Notes: generated by a model not told the origin, from the sequence alone. A stretch of 64,000 nucleotides of DNA from Streblospio benedicti (GCA_019095985.1 CM032659.1:4040688-4104687), one strand, 5' to 3'. Shown: positions 1-11,497, counted from the stretch's first letter. Numbers and translations are program-made.

Positions 1-114
1 AAATTGAATATATTAAAGTTATGCTGGATTAAATGTTAAGCATATTATTATGAACACATATAATACTGACGTAATAAAATATTCGAACAATCGCTGTAAA
101 ACAGCAATTTTACA

Positions 115-405
115 CCACTGAACTTTCTTGAACCCAACTCACTAGGACCTGGCTTCCCGCATTGAACCTACGACCTTCTGCACACACGCCCATTCCCAGA
201 ACCAATATACCACAGCCACTATACTCAACACTCTCAACACAGTCTGCCTGCTAGTCCATAGTTTTCACAACTCAGACTGAAAAAAAAGAAAGAAAGAAAA
301 AAGAAAAGAAAACCCCCTTCCCGTCATAGCCGTCTGCCCGCTAGCCCGTGACACGGGGCTTTCCGGTCACGGCACCCTAACCACTAGACCATGGGCCCGC
401 TCGCA
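115..405 (-). repeat. tRNA-derived SINE-like repeat
   Basis: Read on the minus strand this stretch has a tRNA-like head with an A-box-like TGGTCTAGTGG near 380-390 and, further on, a second tRNA-like part with the B-box-like GGTTCAATGCG near 160-170. A T-rich tract lies between the two. The two tRNA-like halves suggest a dimeric or nested SINE. There is no intact tRNA cloverleaf. Confidence 0.5.
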
Positions 406-480
406 GCGCCTCATTGCGGCCGGGCTGCGAACTACAGGGCGCTGTGCACCCGAGCGTGACCCGGCACTACTCATTGGGGC

Positions 481-513
481 AGTGATTGGCTACAACTTCC
501 GCTTCCGGGTGCC
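481..513. promoter_or_regulatory. Promoter-like cluster: inverted CCAAT plus ETS site
   Basis: An inverted CCAAT box (GATTGGCT) is followed within 15 bases by CTTCCGGG, the ETS/GABP core, in locally GC-rich DNA. This pairing is common in animal CpG promoters. No ORF follows, so use as a promoter is inference. Confidence 0.3.
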
Positions 514-597
514 ATTATTGGAGAATTTTACATCTCCTTGGCCGAAGACGTTTTAAAATTGGTGCTGCAATTTAGTCTGTTCTAGTGCATGTAGTAA

Positions 598-868
598 TAC
601 ATTGGAACCTTTCTATTAAGACCAGCTTTGAGACCAGTGTTTTTGTGTTATCAATAGAGATGTGGTCTCTATACAGAGGTTTAGTTTGGTAGCTTTGTGA
701 TGGGTTGGGACTGTGAAAAGTGGTCTTCTTAGAGATGTGGTCTCTATACAGAGGTGATCTCTATACAGAGGTTCATTTAGCTTTATGAAATGTAGGGCCT
801 GTGAAAAGTGGTCTTCTTATACAGGTGTTCTCAATAGAGGGATGGTCTTAATTGGAGGTTCTACTGTA
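598..868 (-). mobile_element. MITE, CAGTAGAACC family, enlarged copy
   Basis: This is the dominant repeat of the window. A full copy is about 180-195 bases. It starts TA-CAGTAGAACCTC and ends GAGGTTCTACTG-TA, so it has terminal inverted repeats of about 13 bases flanked by TA, as in Tc1/mariner-type MITEs. The interior repeats GACCACCTCTCTATTGAGACC in short direct and inverted form. The copy here is longer because the internal GAGATGTGGTCTCTATACAG block is present twice. It has no coding capacity. Strand means orientation relative to the copy at 16,650. Confidence 0.75.
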
Positions 869-1216
869 CTTACTAGTATCGTGTTCGTCTAAATGGAGTT
901 GGCAGTTTTCAAAACTGAACTGATGTTTTTGTATTAAAAAAACAATTGTGTAGATATAAAATGGTATGTATTTCTGCTATAGCAGTCTCCACGGCATCAT
1001 ATAATTGTTTGCTGGAGCTCGTTGAAAGACATTTAAAGTCCCCGGACTTTCACTAATTGCTAAATCCACTGTTGATTAACGAGGACTCGGCCCAAGTGGG
1101 CTAATTATCTGGAGCTAAATTAGAGCACATGAAATATGATCTGTAATTAACGGGGAGGCGCGCAAAGACGATCGATCGATGGATTCTCGTCTGCTACTTT
1201 TATTTCCCATCACTCA

Positions 1217-1228
1217 CGCGCATGCGCA
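1217..1228. promoter_or_regulatory. NRF1-type palindrome
   Basis: CGCGCATGCGCA matches the NRF1 consensus (YGCGCAYGCGCR). Such sites are usually within about 100 bases of animal housekeeping start sites. No gene is visible nearby. Confidence 0.3.
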
Positions 1229-1589
1229 AACATCGTTCTCAATATTTCAACATTCATCTGGGCAAAAAGCGTGGGAGTTACCACATCAAAGTGTAACTGT
1301 AAATGTGGTGGTTTATAGTCATGATCCAAGTCTTGCTTTCACGACTTTACAATTTACACCAGGTCATTGGCCCACTCATTGATCATCAATTGATCATTTC
1401 TCATATACGTGCATTACTAAAAATGTAGTAGTAAGTCCATTTGGTGCCAAATAACAACAAAGTCACATGCTGATGATTTGTAAAGCTGATTCGTGAGCTC
1501 AGGGTGCAAGTGTTTTTACTGAATAAGTGATACGTGACACAAGGCATGAAACCCCCATTCCCCTCCTCACCCCCATCGAGCCCCCGTCT

Positions 1590-1645
1590 GATAACCCCCC
1601 AGCCGCCGCCGCCGTCATGCTGCTATATATAGACGTGACATCATC
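1590..1645 (+). promoter_or_regulatory. Candidate TATA core promoter
   Basis: A C-rich tract is followed by a GCC repeat and then CTATATATAG near 1623-1632, with ACGTGACATCA just downstream. The order of GC-rich DNA, TATA box and CRE-like site resembles a core promoter. The first downstream ATG (about 1713) opens only a very short frame. Confidence 0.25.
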
Positions 1646-2006
1646 CCGTGTTGCTGGCAGGACACAAACCCGACCCAATACCTGTCTCCACTGCCTACAC
1701 TATCGCGGCTCATATGGCTTCTACTCTTTTTCTGTCTACCGCAGCTTTACGTGTGGACTTTTTACTGTAATGGGCGATGTAAGAATAATGACAGACGAGA
1801 CGTAATGTCAACAGGTGCACTCCGCCTGTATTGATCGTCGTCTGCTGAGGCGAGGAGCTGCTCATGAAACATGACAATGTGCACTTTTATATCAATTACT
1901 AAATGTTATAGTCACTGCCTTTTCTGACGTAGTAAGAAAAATAGCTTATTTGGTGATATGTATTAATTTGAGTTTGAGCTTTTTTCTTCATATATGCAGT
2001 GAGTGG

Positions 2007-2010
2007 TTGT

Positions 2011-2099
<89 letters not shown>

Positions 2100-2146
2100 A
2101 TTGTTGTTGTTTTTTGATGCTTGTTGTTGCTGCTTGCTGTTGCTTC

Positions 2147-2215
<69 letters not shown>

Positions 2216-2340
2216 TTGTTTTTGTTGTTGTTGTTCTTTTTTTTCTTCTTCTTCTTCTTCTTGTGCTTGTTCTTGTTGCTGTTGTTGTTGTTCTTACCGT
2301 CGTTGTCATTGTTAATGTCGTTGTCGTTGTTGTATCGCTA
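2007..2340. repeat. Long (TTG)n / (TTC)n microsatellite
   Basis: Two long TTG runs (about 2007-2121 and 2144-2214) are separated by a short unique spacer and followed by TTC and TTG imperfect repeats. All reading frames are open on both strands because of composition. The apparent proteins are homopolymers and are not evidence of a gene. Confidence 0.9.
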
Positions 2341-3060
2341 CCTTAATTCATCAGAGTATACAGCACATTCAGTAGGTCTACGCTTTTATAAATAGTACAT
2401 ACAGCAGTACTCCCCAAGTAGTACACACCCCAGTGCAAATCTCCCTTCCATATGGGCATAAGATTAGCCAGACAACTCATCAAAGGCTCCGGGAGGCAGC
2501 ACTCATAAAAACACACCATCAAAGACTGAGGGTTAAAAGGCCTGACCAAAATACACAATCAAACAATCAAAGGGAGAGTGTAAAAAGCAGGGGAAGTGTC
2601 GGGTTTTATGTAGTGCTAATCTGCAGAGCTGGCTGGATCCATGAATCCACCACCGAGGGGGATCAATGGATTGTGGGGCTACAGGAGATCAAAGCCAGCC
2701 AGAGCCAGATCTCTTGTGTTTTTCTGGATGCTTGGTAATAAATTTCTTGCATGTGGAAGCTTCATTGCTTTCCAATATTGCATAATGTTGGAAATAAGTT
2801 GTGTAAAATCGTGTGCAATTCACGTCCATGTTCGTTGGATTGGGTAAGTCTGTTTTTATTGGTGTATTGTGTTACTAAGTAAGGCTGCACTCAGTCTTTA
2901 AACTGAGAGCATACTAAAAGTATTCCACCCCTGCTGATAAAAATTCTCTCCATAGTATTTCCATTTCCCCCATGCAATCTCAAGAGTCGATCGGGTCCTG
3001 TGCAATGTTTATCCTTAAGGGTAGTCTATAGGGCCTATGGTATAGAGCGTGTATATATAG
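2341..3060. other. Non-coding, nothing recognised
   Basis: I see only short, compositionally unremarkable ORFs with no domain, no splice-site support and no repeat that recurs elsewhere in the window. Confidence 0.4.
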
Positions 3061-3067
3061 TCTTAAT

Positions 3068-3240
3068 GAAATTACATTCACCAACATCTTTTTCCTAAAT
3101 CACCAGTCACCAATATATTTCATTGTCTTTCACCAATAATCAGGACTTGTAATTGAATAGGTTGCATCGCATTTCACACCCGTAAATACAGGCAGTTCCC
3201 AAGTCACGCTCAAGATTTAGGACAAATCACATTTTTAAAA
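3068..3240 (+). repeat. CACCAAT-rich dispersed repeat, copy 1
   Basis: It shares long stretches with 6568-6765 (same strand) and 32,208-32,554 (opposite strand). The common blocks include TTTCATTGTCTTTCACCAAT and CACGCTCAAGATTTAG. It is AT-rich and non-coding. Better-preserved copies show G/C-run ends, suggesting a MITE. Confidence 0.7.
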
Positions 3241-3488
3241 TATATCCACCCCTGGGTATAGGCATATCAAAAAATTAAGTGTCTACGTCGAGACTACATC
3301 TCAGCAATAAAATTAATATTCATCCCAAACACACACGGTACTACGAGAGCGTCCCCGTCTAGCCGACACCGCCCTTCCCCCATCCGCACCGCCCGCGCCG
3401 AGAGCCCAAATAAAGGGCCACTCGAGTCGGCCATTAATCAATATCTCATCCTTTTGTATCAGCCTTTTGTAGCCGCTCTCCGCACAGC

Positions 3489-3545
3489 GTGTGTTTTGGC
3501 GGGAGCGCCCAGCTTCATTTCCGGCCGCCATCTTTGTCACGTGGT
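3489..3545. promoter_or_regulatory. Compact promoter cassette: E2F, ETS, YY1, E-box
   Basis: Within 50 bases lie TTTGGCGGGA (E2F type, from 3495), TTTCCGG (ETS, 3518), GCCGCCATCTTTG (YY1 type, 3524) and CACGTG (E-box, 3538). The surrounding 3330-3600 bases are rich in CpG compared with their flanks. This is a classic housekeeping-promoter arrangement, yet no coding exon is visible on either side. Confidence 0.45.
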
Positions 3546-3785
3546 AATCATTGCGGTGTCAACACGCCGGGCGATATTGGGCGTGATTGCGCATAATAAC
3601 CCATTATATCGCCCACTTAAAAAAGTAATCTCGCACACACGACGATATTGAGCAAGTTGCATGATTTTTGACTGCTATTCTAGTATTCAATCACTGCTGT
3701 ATTTGCAGTTGACATTTGCACTGTAAGTCAGAATGTTTGTCTTGAATGAGGCTATATCTTACCAGCTGGATTTTTGTTTTTAAAG

Positions 3786-3979
3786 TACAGTAGAACCAAT
3801 CAAATTAGAGCACCCTGTGTGGTTTGACTAAGGTGGTCACCATACGAGGAGGTGGTCTACTGTAGTCTCTGTATGTATTGAATGATCATGGTGATCTGTT
3901 TTAGGAGGTTTGGGGCCATGTATACAGGGATTGATCCCAATACAGAGGTTTTAAGGGAATTGATGAAGGTTCCACTGTA
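3786..3979 (-). mobile_element. MITE, CAGTAGAACC family
   Basis: Both ends are present (TACAGTAGAACC at the left, GGTTCCACTGTA at the right), with diverged interior. About 194 bases. Confidence 0.7.
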
Positions 3980-4332
3980 CTCTTTGGTAATGTACTGTAA
4001 TCACTCGGATTTCATCAGGGAGAGTGGGCCTTGGTCCATTCAACCTGACGTCTCTCGTTTATTCTCTTAAAGCGCGTACGCCTTCTTGCGCTGCATGTAT
4101 TGGATCAAGCTGATTGACTTAAATGGTCTGTTTTAAGGGGAATTTTGATGTTATTTTCCGATGTAAAGCGATAGTTTGGATAAGTGCGTACTTCATTTTT
4201 ATCAAAATACTTAACTAGATTATCGTTGTTGATTTATGCCCGCCATTCAAAATGTTAAAAAGAGACAGCTTTAAAACATGAGCTATAAAACACACAAAAA
4301 CCTGTGCATACTATTATAATTCGTAGATTTAT

Positions 4333-4450
4333 AAGGTAATTGTCTGTTTTTGTGGAGATAACACTAGCTTGCACGAGTGGTGTCTTAGCCTGCTCGAGTG
4401 AGCGTCAGCATAGCTAGTTTTATCTCCACACTAAAATTGACCATTGCCTT
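4333..4450. mobile_element. Foldback element, about 38-base inverted arms
   Basis: The left arm (4333-4369) and right arm (4412-4450) are inverted copies with few differences. The shared core includes GTGGAGATAA and ACTAGCT. A 42-base middle also has partial self-complementarity. It is non-coding and probably a short foldback or MITE copy. Confidence 0.6.
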
Positions 4451-4948
4451 TTCATCTCTCCACTTTAACAGAATCATTTAACTTGATGATGTTTACCATT
4501 CACAAAGAAGTAAGATACTCTGATCTCCCATGGCTAAATCTTACAAACTCAACCACTCAATTAACTTAATCAATGATCACACACACTCTAAAGTCCCCTC
4601 CCCGCCTATTGTGAGTCTCCCTCTAACAACCCCCTCTATTGAGCCCCTCACGTACGGGCACTCCCGGGGTCACCTCGCTGAGCACCCTAATAGCTCACTT
4701 AATCAGCCCTGTGTGTGCTCAGCGGCGGCTCATCTGTCTCTCAACAATGCTCAACTCAGCATAATACAAACCCCGCCCCCACCCCCTCTCAATTTAAACT
4801 GCCCCTGATAGGGAAATGCTCCATCACGTAGAATTGCATTGTGGATGGAGTCTAATGATGGCGCCGCGCGCTGTGTCAACATCGGCATTGTTCTTTGATT
4901 CAAAGAGACAACAGCAGACGGAAACAGTAGAAATGTAAAATATTGAAA
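4451..4948. other. Non-coding, nothing recognised
   Basis: This stretch is C-rich around 4590-4800. The longest frame (about 90 codons) is Pro/Ser/Leu-rich with no domain and no splice support. Confidence 0.35.
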
Positions 4949-5118
4949 TACAGTAAAACCTCTAGATTTAGATCACAATGGGGACTGGCTTCGATTGGTG
5001 TCAATAGAGAGGTGGTGTTTTAATGATTGTCTCTTTATAAAGGTTCTAGACCGCGAGAGATGGTCTTTCTCTATATGGAAGTGGTGGTCTAAATAGAGAG
5101 GTGGTCTTAACTGTTATA
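4949..5118 (-). mobile_element. MITE, CAGTAGAACC family, right end eroded
   Basis: The left end TACAGTAAAACCTC and the internal GAGAGGTGGT blocks are clear. The right terminal repeat is not recognisable. Confidence 0.6.
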
Positions 5119-5940
5119 TTGAAGTCTAATTTGAGCCTAAGCAGTTTGCTCATACTCTCTCAGTTGTAAATAGGTTCCCCACGAGCTGTTTAACCCCTTT
5201 GATCTATATGTCGAGCCCATGGGAGACGTTCATATGGAGCATACAAGCCAACAGTTGTTCTGCTGAAAACCTCCAATGCCAGCTCTTCCCAAAACAATTG
5301 TTCATACCCCCCAACACACACATCCTATCGGATCCTTACCCCACCCGTCCCATAACAATCATGGAGTTATGTCTGCTCTGACTCTATTGACCGTTACAAC
5401 CCCCATGCCGACAGCAGAGAGACTAGGACTCAGTTCACCCAATCCCTTGCAGTTAACATTCTGTCTGGGTTGTGTTTTTTAAAATCAGTTAACTAACCCC
5501 AGTTTTCTCTTTGGTTCTTCTCTGTGTAATAGAAAAATGTTTTCTTTCACACCTAGATGGAAAAGTGCTTTGTTGCACTGGTTATCATCCATCAATTGTG
5601 CCTAGCACTGGTGTAGACCAAATTATTATTGAAATGTAATAGTATACCCCTACCAGTATGACCAGCTTTTATCTGTAGTAAACCAATAGGTATTTTGGGG
5701 GCTTTTCGCAGACAAAATGGAGAAGAACTTAAAAGATACCGCATAATAGAGGCAATTACCATATCATGTCTATGTTTGAATTACAAGAACAATCTTTGAA
5801 AGACTCACAAAGTTATTTGATTCGATAACAACAATATTTCAAAGGAGCACGAAGATAATTCCCCTATATTTCAAAGAGACACAAAGAAAATTCCCCAATC
5901 ACAAGAAAAGGAGAAACCTTTCCCATGAAAAATCAATATT
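5119..5940. other. Non-coding, nothing recognised
   Basis: There are no recurring repeats and no credible exon. A purine-rich part (5790-5930) repeats CAAAG-type words loosely. Confidence 0.35.
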
Positions 5941-5954
5941 TGCTGATGCATCAC

Positions 5955-5990
5955 AAATGGCGGCGCCGTGACTTCCGGGTCACGTGATGA
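5955..5990. promoter_or_regulatory. Compact promoter cassette: YY1, ETS, E-box
   Basis: AAATGGCGGC (YY1 type), ACTTCCGGGT (ETS) and CACGTG (E-box) are packed into about 32 bases and followed by CpG-rich DNA to about 6080. The site order resembles the cassette at 3489 in inverted form. No ORF is attached. Confidence 0.45.
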
Positions 5991-6394
5991 TGTCTGCAGA
6001 CGACAATTTGACTTGATTTTCGCAAAAGTCGATACGGCGGCCAGAACGATGTGTCACCGTAACATAGGGTGGGCGGCGGGGTGATTTTTGTGTAGATTTG
6101 ACCAAACGTTACATTGTTACGTATGTTATGTTTATAAAGACGTGGTTTAAATAGCTTCTTGCTACGGGTCAGCATCATCAATCGTTGAATGACAAATAAA
6201 GTGTTTTGAGTTATTACAGGGCACACAGACCGTAAGTGGTCTTACAAGTGGTCTTTTTTAATTAAAGAGATTTACACATGATCGTATTAATCTGTCACAG
6301 GTTACACAATATATGTACTAATACTAGTGTCTCACAAAAGTCAAGTGCATAATTTCAATGTAGGGCCAACAGAAGAATCGGTGCATTGGCCTCA

Positions 6395-6520
6395 AGTGGT
6401 CTCAAACTTTGAGAGGTGATATCCACCATAGAGCTTCCTTGTGCACCCAACAATGTGAGGTGGGACCATATAAGTTGGTCTTTTTGTAGAAGCGGTCTCA
6501 TTAGAGAGGTGGTCTTAATT
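6395..6520 (-). mobile_element. MITE, CAGTAGAACC family, fragment
   Basis: Internal blocks such as GTGGTCTCA and GAGAGGTGGTCTTAATT are present, but the terminal repeats are missing. Confidence 0.5.
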
Positions 6521-6567
6521 AGTTAACAGTGATATACAATGAGGGTGTGTGAAGATAGCATTCAGGA

Positions 6568-6765
6568 AAATATATTGTCACCAATATCTTTCCTAAATCA
6601 CCACCCACTAAAACATTTCATTGTCTTTCACCAATAATTATGAATTGCATTTAATTGAATGGATTGCATCACATTTCACGCACGTAAATACAGACAGTTC
6701 CCAACTCACGCTCAAGATTTAGAGCATATCACCAATCACATTTTTTGCTATATGACCCCCTCGAC
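6568..6765 (+). repeat. CACCAAT-rich dispersed repeat, copy 2
   Basis: It is collinear with 3068-3240 and also keeps the end block that reads GCTATATGACCCCC, which matches the inverted copy at 32,208-32,554. Confidence 0.7.
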
Positions 6766-7506
6766 AATGACATGATGGAAAGTGACAGATAAGTAGAACA
6801 TTTAGTCCAGTTATAATAACCGAGCATGCTGACATCATCCATGTAACCTAATAAAACTTCACTGATCCAGCATCGATCCAGGGTCTGTTAATCCCGCCCT
6901 GGATCACAGCCGCCTCGGGCCATAGATCCAGGACACGGAGGATAATCCCAATTAACTAAGTGCTGCTGGCTGAAGTGCTAATGTTCGTGCACTAATAACT
7001 TTCTCACCAGCAGTATGCGTAGTGTCTGCCAGTTTTAGTAATTAGGTCATCTCAAATATTGATGTGGACACACAGGTGATTGGTCAAGAGGGGTCGCCAT
7101 AAGCGTTAGGCAGTCTAAAATCAGGTACGCATGTATTACCTGTAAAAACGGCAAGATTTGAAGGTGAAAAAGGGTGGACTTGCACATTTCTATGTGATAT
7201 TGATGAGTTGCTACCATTAAAACTAAATTCTTATGTTTTTTATGTCAGCACGCTCGGCCTGATACAATACACTGGTACTGTGTGTTACATTGGTCACTTT
7301 GAAATTCCTGTCTTGATGTCAGCTGACACAGCTCACAGCAGTAGAAGTGGACACCTGCACGTATTTACAGCAGTTACGGCCAGCACACCAGGGCCAGACA
7401 CATTACGCTGATGCTTCACCCAGATTACCTGATAGCTTGGTCATCGTAACAGGACACCCATCGTAAGGCAGTTCTCGCTGTGCTAGATACTCCTCCGGCT
7501 AACACG
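6766..7506. other. Non-coding; short palindrome with TAATCC sites
   Basis: GATCCAGGG (6875-6883) and CCCTGGATC (6897-6905) form a perfect 9-base inverted repeat around GTTAATCCC. Another ATAATCCC follows near 6942. The rest is featureless. Confidence 0.35.
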
Positions 7507-7596
7507 TACAGTAGAACCTCCAATTGAGACCATCTCTCTATTGGGACCACAAAATAATCGTCCCAAAGGCGGTCCTAATAGACAGGTTCAACTATA
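7507..7596. mobile_element. MITE, CAGTAGAACC family, 90-base deletion form
   Basis: The left end TACAGTAGAACCTCC and right end AGGTTCAACTATA are both present, but about half of the interior is missing. Confidence 0.65.
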
Positions 7597-8637
7597 CAAT
7601 GTACCTCTACTACTAGGGTTCGATATAAATATGCGTATCCGACTCCCCTATATGCTTGCTGATTTTAGCAATGGCCGGCAGGATTCAAACGTTCACGCCT
7701 ACATGGGCCTACTGCTATATCAAACTAAGGGCCATGTACATGTACTCTTTGCTAGTGGCAATCCATGACTGTAGTTTGCATAGCTGCTGGCTGTTTCCGT
7801 GGTCCGGTAGCAGATGTTCACCAGTTTCACACCCTGCGTGTACGGCACAAACTTGCTGACGTGGGAAGACTTCATAAGTAGGTGCACTTCACAACTAGGA
7901 CACCTTTACATGCTGCCGTTTTCTATGCATGAATGACTTTGCTAAAATTATTCATAAATAGGGTCAATTCAACTCCCACCGGCATCAATGTTACTGTCTT
8001 ACTGTATGTGCTGTTTCTAATGACATATTATTTCTCGCATGCCACACCCTCATACTATGTCAGCTAACTCATATGCGTGGCTTTCAAATCTATTGATAAA
8101 GATTGATAAAAAAAAGAAGAGAAAGAAAAAACAACAAAGAAAAATGAGAGAAAAAAAAACAATAACAAAAATGTATACTAACAAAAAATCACAGGTTGGA
8201 ATTAAAACTCTGTACTACACAAACGTCTGAGTACAGTAGGCTATAATACACTTGTGCTCCTGGAATGCAGTGAAGTTATGTTACAGTGAACTATGAAATT
8301 GCGCCTGAAAAGGTTCATTTTCCGCTCTGTCTGCCTCCAAAATGGAGCAAGAACGTAAATCAGCCCAAGCGAGGTCACGCCGAGGTCACTGCGAGGTCAA
8401 TGGGATCAGTGGGGTTTACAGCTGTGTTTAGGGCCCTGTATTGGTGGTTACGGGCGTAGTTTGTTTTATGGGGGTCGGGCTATACGCGAAACCCGGCACT
8501 GGGCCATAGATTTGCATCAGTGTCAATTTAACTAGGAAATTGTGCTTTTAGGCCATGCACCTGAAATGGGTTTGAACATTTATTGATGGCGAAGTCTACA
8601 GGGAGCTGAGGCAAGGACGATGGTGTGTGAGAATAAT
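7597..8637. other. Non-coding, nothing recognised
   Basis: It contains an A-rich tract at about 8100-8175 and CGAGGTCA words repeated three times near 8370-8400. No exon is supported. Confidence 0.35.
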
Positions 8638-8806
8638 TCAGCGGAACCTCTATAAAAAGACCACCTCTATAGTAATGTTACAATGTCAAACCATTTTTTG
8701 AGGTACCAATTCTTTATAAGGAACCTACAAAAAGACCACTTGTCTATCGAGATCAATTGAAGGCAAATCTCCGGGTGGTTTTAATCTTATTAGAAGTTCT
8801 AGTGTA
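8638..8806 (+). mobile_element. MITE, CAGTAGAACC family, diverged
   Basis: The left end is CAGCGGAACCTC and the right end GAAGTTCTAGTGTA. Internal AAGACCAC blocks are preserved. Confidence 0.6.
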
Positions 8807-8974
8807 CGGTTTATAAGGTCACCTCAATTAACCAATAATCTACAAACATTTACATGCACGTGCCACTCAAGCAGAATGTAAGCTCAAAGATATGTTACTA
8901 GAGCAATTGTCTCACTCATATCCCACTCACTCGTGTTTCCCCCAAATGGGATTTTAATAACACGGATTATATAC

Positions 8975-9323
8975 CAGTGGAATGTTGGCTGTCGGTTCAC
9001 AGTTCATTATTCGAAATAGGAACTGGGTGGAATGTTGGTTCCTTATTCAGTTCCTTATTCGGTTCATTATTCGTTTTCTGCTAACCATTTCATAACCGAT
9101 GTGTCAAATTGAACGGTACAAAGTTCTCATGGGTCCGGATTGGCCCCCGGTGGTACACACCAAGTTGAAAATTGATCATACCATTCAACACGTCCCCGGG
9201 GTGGAAAGACTCGTTTGAAAATTTACACTCCTCCGAATAACTAGGAACTAGGTGGAATGTTGGCTACTTATTCAGTTCAATATTCGTCTGTTCCCCTGTT
9301 ATTTCGTAACCAATATTCCACTG
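8975..9323. mobile_element. Inverted-ended repeat with internal tandem blocks
   Basis: The element starts CAGTGGAATGTTGG and ends CCAATATTCCACTG, giving imperfect inverted ends. Inside, GGTGGAATGTTGG followed by TTATTCAGTTC recurs, and ATTCGGTTC-like words repeat. It is about 350 bases and non-coding. I saw no second copy in the window. Confidence 0.5.
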
Positions 9324-9518
9324 CTACATTACATGTATATGTAATGGACAAACACACATTCGCATTTTCTTTCACTCACCTGTGTTTGGGCTGAGATTGG
9401 CGGTGGCCGTTACCATGACAACCAGCTGTACTGCAGCCGCCGCCACGATCCAGAATGTATCCATGGTTGGTAGATCCAGAAGCGCGTATCCAGGTATTAC
9501 TATCCAACTTTACCCGTA

Positions 9519-9622
9519 TCCAGATTATGTATTTCTATCCCTAATCCAGATTTTGTATATCTATCCCTAATCCAGATTACGTGTTTCTATTCTTAATCCA
9601 GATGTGTTATTCCTATCCCCAA
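9519..9622. repeat. Minisatellite, about 26-base unit, four copies
   Basis: Diverged units each begin ATCCAGATT and carry TTTCTATCCCTA. They are tandem and in the same orientation. Confidence 0.6.
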
Positions 9623-10157
9623 ACCTATATCCATACACATGTATACTTCACAAATAGATGAGCAAGAGCCGGTGTGATTGAAAGAGGCCTAGAAGCACGT
9701 GTACATTATTGATGGCCCCCTGAAGCAAGCATAACGTCCTAAGGGCTTCATAGCCTGCTGTTTGGCTCTTATTTGGAACTTCAAGCAGTTTCCTAGCTTT
9801 TGGGATTTCTTAATCTATTTTCATCTCACTTGTATATCTACTGCAGCTGCTTCTGTAGCTATTTCGTGTTTGTGGTTTTATTCGGTGGGTTATTTTTGTT
9901 ACTGATGCATTAGATGGATGAATCCGTATACTAATAGACACTGATTATAAGTATTATGCCATGCATGAAAGCAATGATATATAGACGTCAAAATCTGAAT
10001 AATCTGCTTGTATGTTTGTAGATAGCTTTATACTAGTCCTCACCACTTGTTAACAATTTCCTGTGTTGGTGGAATAGTAGTCCGATGGATTACCTGAAAA
10101 GCAAAACAAAAACATTACAGCATAAAATTATAATGATTGTTTTGGCCCATCTCAATT
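9623..10157. other. Non-coding, nothing recognised
   Basis: AT-rich unique sequence with no ORF or repeat of note. Confidence 0.35.
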
Positions 10158-10236
10158 ACAGTAGAACCTCTCTACTAAGATCATCTGGGACAGGCATTGA
10201 TTAAATGTTCTACATAGAGAAGTGGTTCTGTTTAAA
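10158..10236 (-). mobile_element. MITE, CAGTAGAACC family, left-end fragment
   Basis: TACAGTAGAACCTCTC is followed by a diverged interior. The right end is absent. Confidence 0.55.
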
Positions 10237-11404
10237 TCAATTACTGTTTACTGTTGTAGACGTGCTAATGAACAGTAAATTGGACCACTACCAGCCAGCT
10301 GTTGGCAGGGTAGTAATAACAAATAATCCCAACACCAGTTAAATACCTTGTTTGTTCACCAGATTATGAGCTTTGTGATTCCTGTAATTTATTGTTAATG
10401 CTGAGTATTATTTAGACAGTTTGTACTATAACCTAAGAAGTATTGTTTTGTTTTTATGTGCCAATTAAGAATGAATATCAGTTGGATTCTAATTTTGGAA
10501 GAAATATGCAGTAAGTTTGTAAAAAAGAAAAATTGCAAATAGAGATCTCTTTACAGATGAAAAGCTTATTGTGAAATAAAAATAACATTATATATTGTTA
10601 ATAAACTGTGGGAAGGAAAGACAATTGTACATAAAATGCGACCTACTGCCACGTACATAATACATAGAATAATTTTAATACAAAGTGCATTAGAATCTTG
10701 CTACTTTAAAGATGCCGGAAAGTGGTCGAGCCAGTACATATGATCTGGATTCTAGATAACCAACTGTCTAAAATGTGATTGAAGGGAAATCCAACTAACC
10801 TCATCTTAAGATACCATAAAGAAATCATATAAATAAGTAATATCGAAATAATAAGATCCTACTGTAACAGACACACGCAAACGAACATATTGAACTAAAC
10901 GGAAATCAAAACACACATCATTAAGTAAACTCCTGGCTGTGTAAAAAACACCAGCCAAAGCCCGGTGAGTTATGTGCAAGTTACGGAGCAGAGACAGCCC
11001 TGGCAGGCGGGTCCACTTCCGCTACCAGGATCATCATACCCGCTCCAGATTTACGTCCGGATCCATGATTTGTGGGTGCGCTGGATCAAGAGGGAATTGA
11101 CCGGTGCTTCGGAGCCGATTTGTTTCATGTTTTGCGGTTCATTCTCCTTTTCTATCTTCATGATGAGTTGGTTGTTACCTTATAGTCATTTTTCGGCTTG
11201 TAATTTGGTATTTTTCGGTGTTGTTTGTTGTGCATGTTTGTTGGAAAATGTTTTTCTATTCAAGATGGCGACAGACAGATATATATTGAAGAATATATAT
11301 GTTTAAAAGGTACAAAAGCTAAAACCGACAGCTTTTAGGACACTTTCATAACATAATCGGCTCCAAAATAAGACCTTTTTCAATGTCCCTCAAAACGTCA
11401 AAAA
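10237..11404. other. Non-coding; one GC-rich island
   Basis: Positions 10,960-11,140 are clearly more GC-rich than the flanks and begin with a good donor-like CCCGGTGAGTTAT. An open frame of about 110 codons from there lacks an ATG start and becomes a hydrophobic low-information run. I do not call it a gene. Confidence 0.3.
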
Positions 11405-11497
11405 CAGATGAACATGACCTCCATACAGAGACCACCTCTCCATTGAGACCACTTGACGGCTGCCGTCTGGTGGTCTTAACAGAGAGGTTCTACTGTA
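11405..11497 (+). mobile_element. MITE, CAGTAGAACC family, right half
   Basis: GACCACCTCTCCATTGAGACC-type interior ends in GAGGTTCTACTGTA. The left half is missing. Confidence 0.65.

Larger units (their letters stand above)
870..2005. other. Non-coding, TAATTA-rich stretch
   Basis: No credible ORF. Around 1070-1160 several TAATTA and CTAATTA motifs occur close together, which are homeodomain-type core sites. The rest is featureless apart from the two promoter-like sites listed separately. Confidence 0.4.

Noticed and set aside
2003-2395. Several long ORFs of Leu, Val, Cys, Asn or Thr runs
   Set aside because: They are the translation of a TTG/TTC microsatellite in all frames; no unique domain, start context or splice sites.
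10965-11306. 113-codon frame from a GC-rich patch
   Set aside because: No ATG at the start, and the second half is a hydrophobic run from T-rich DNA. No homologous feel.
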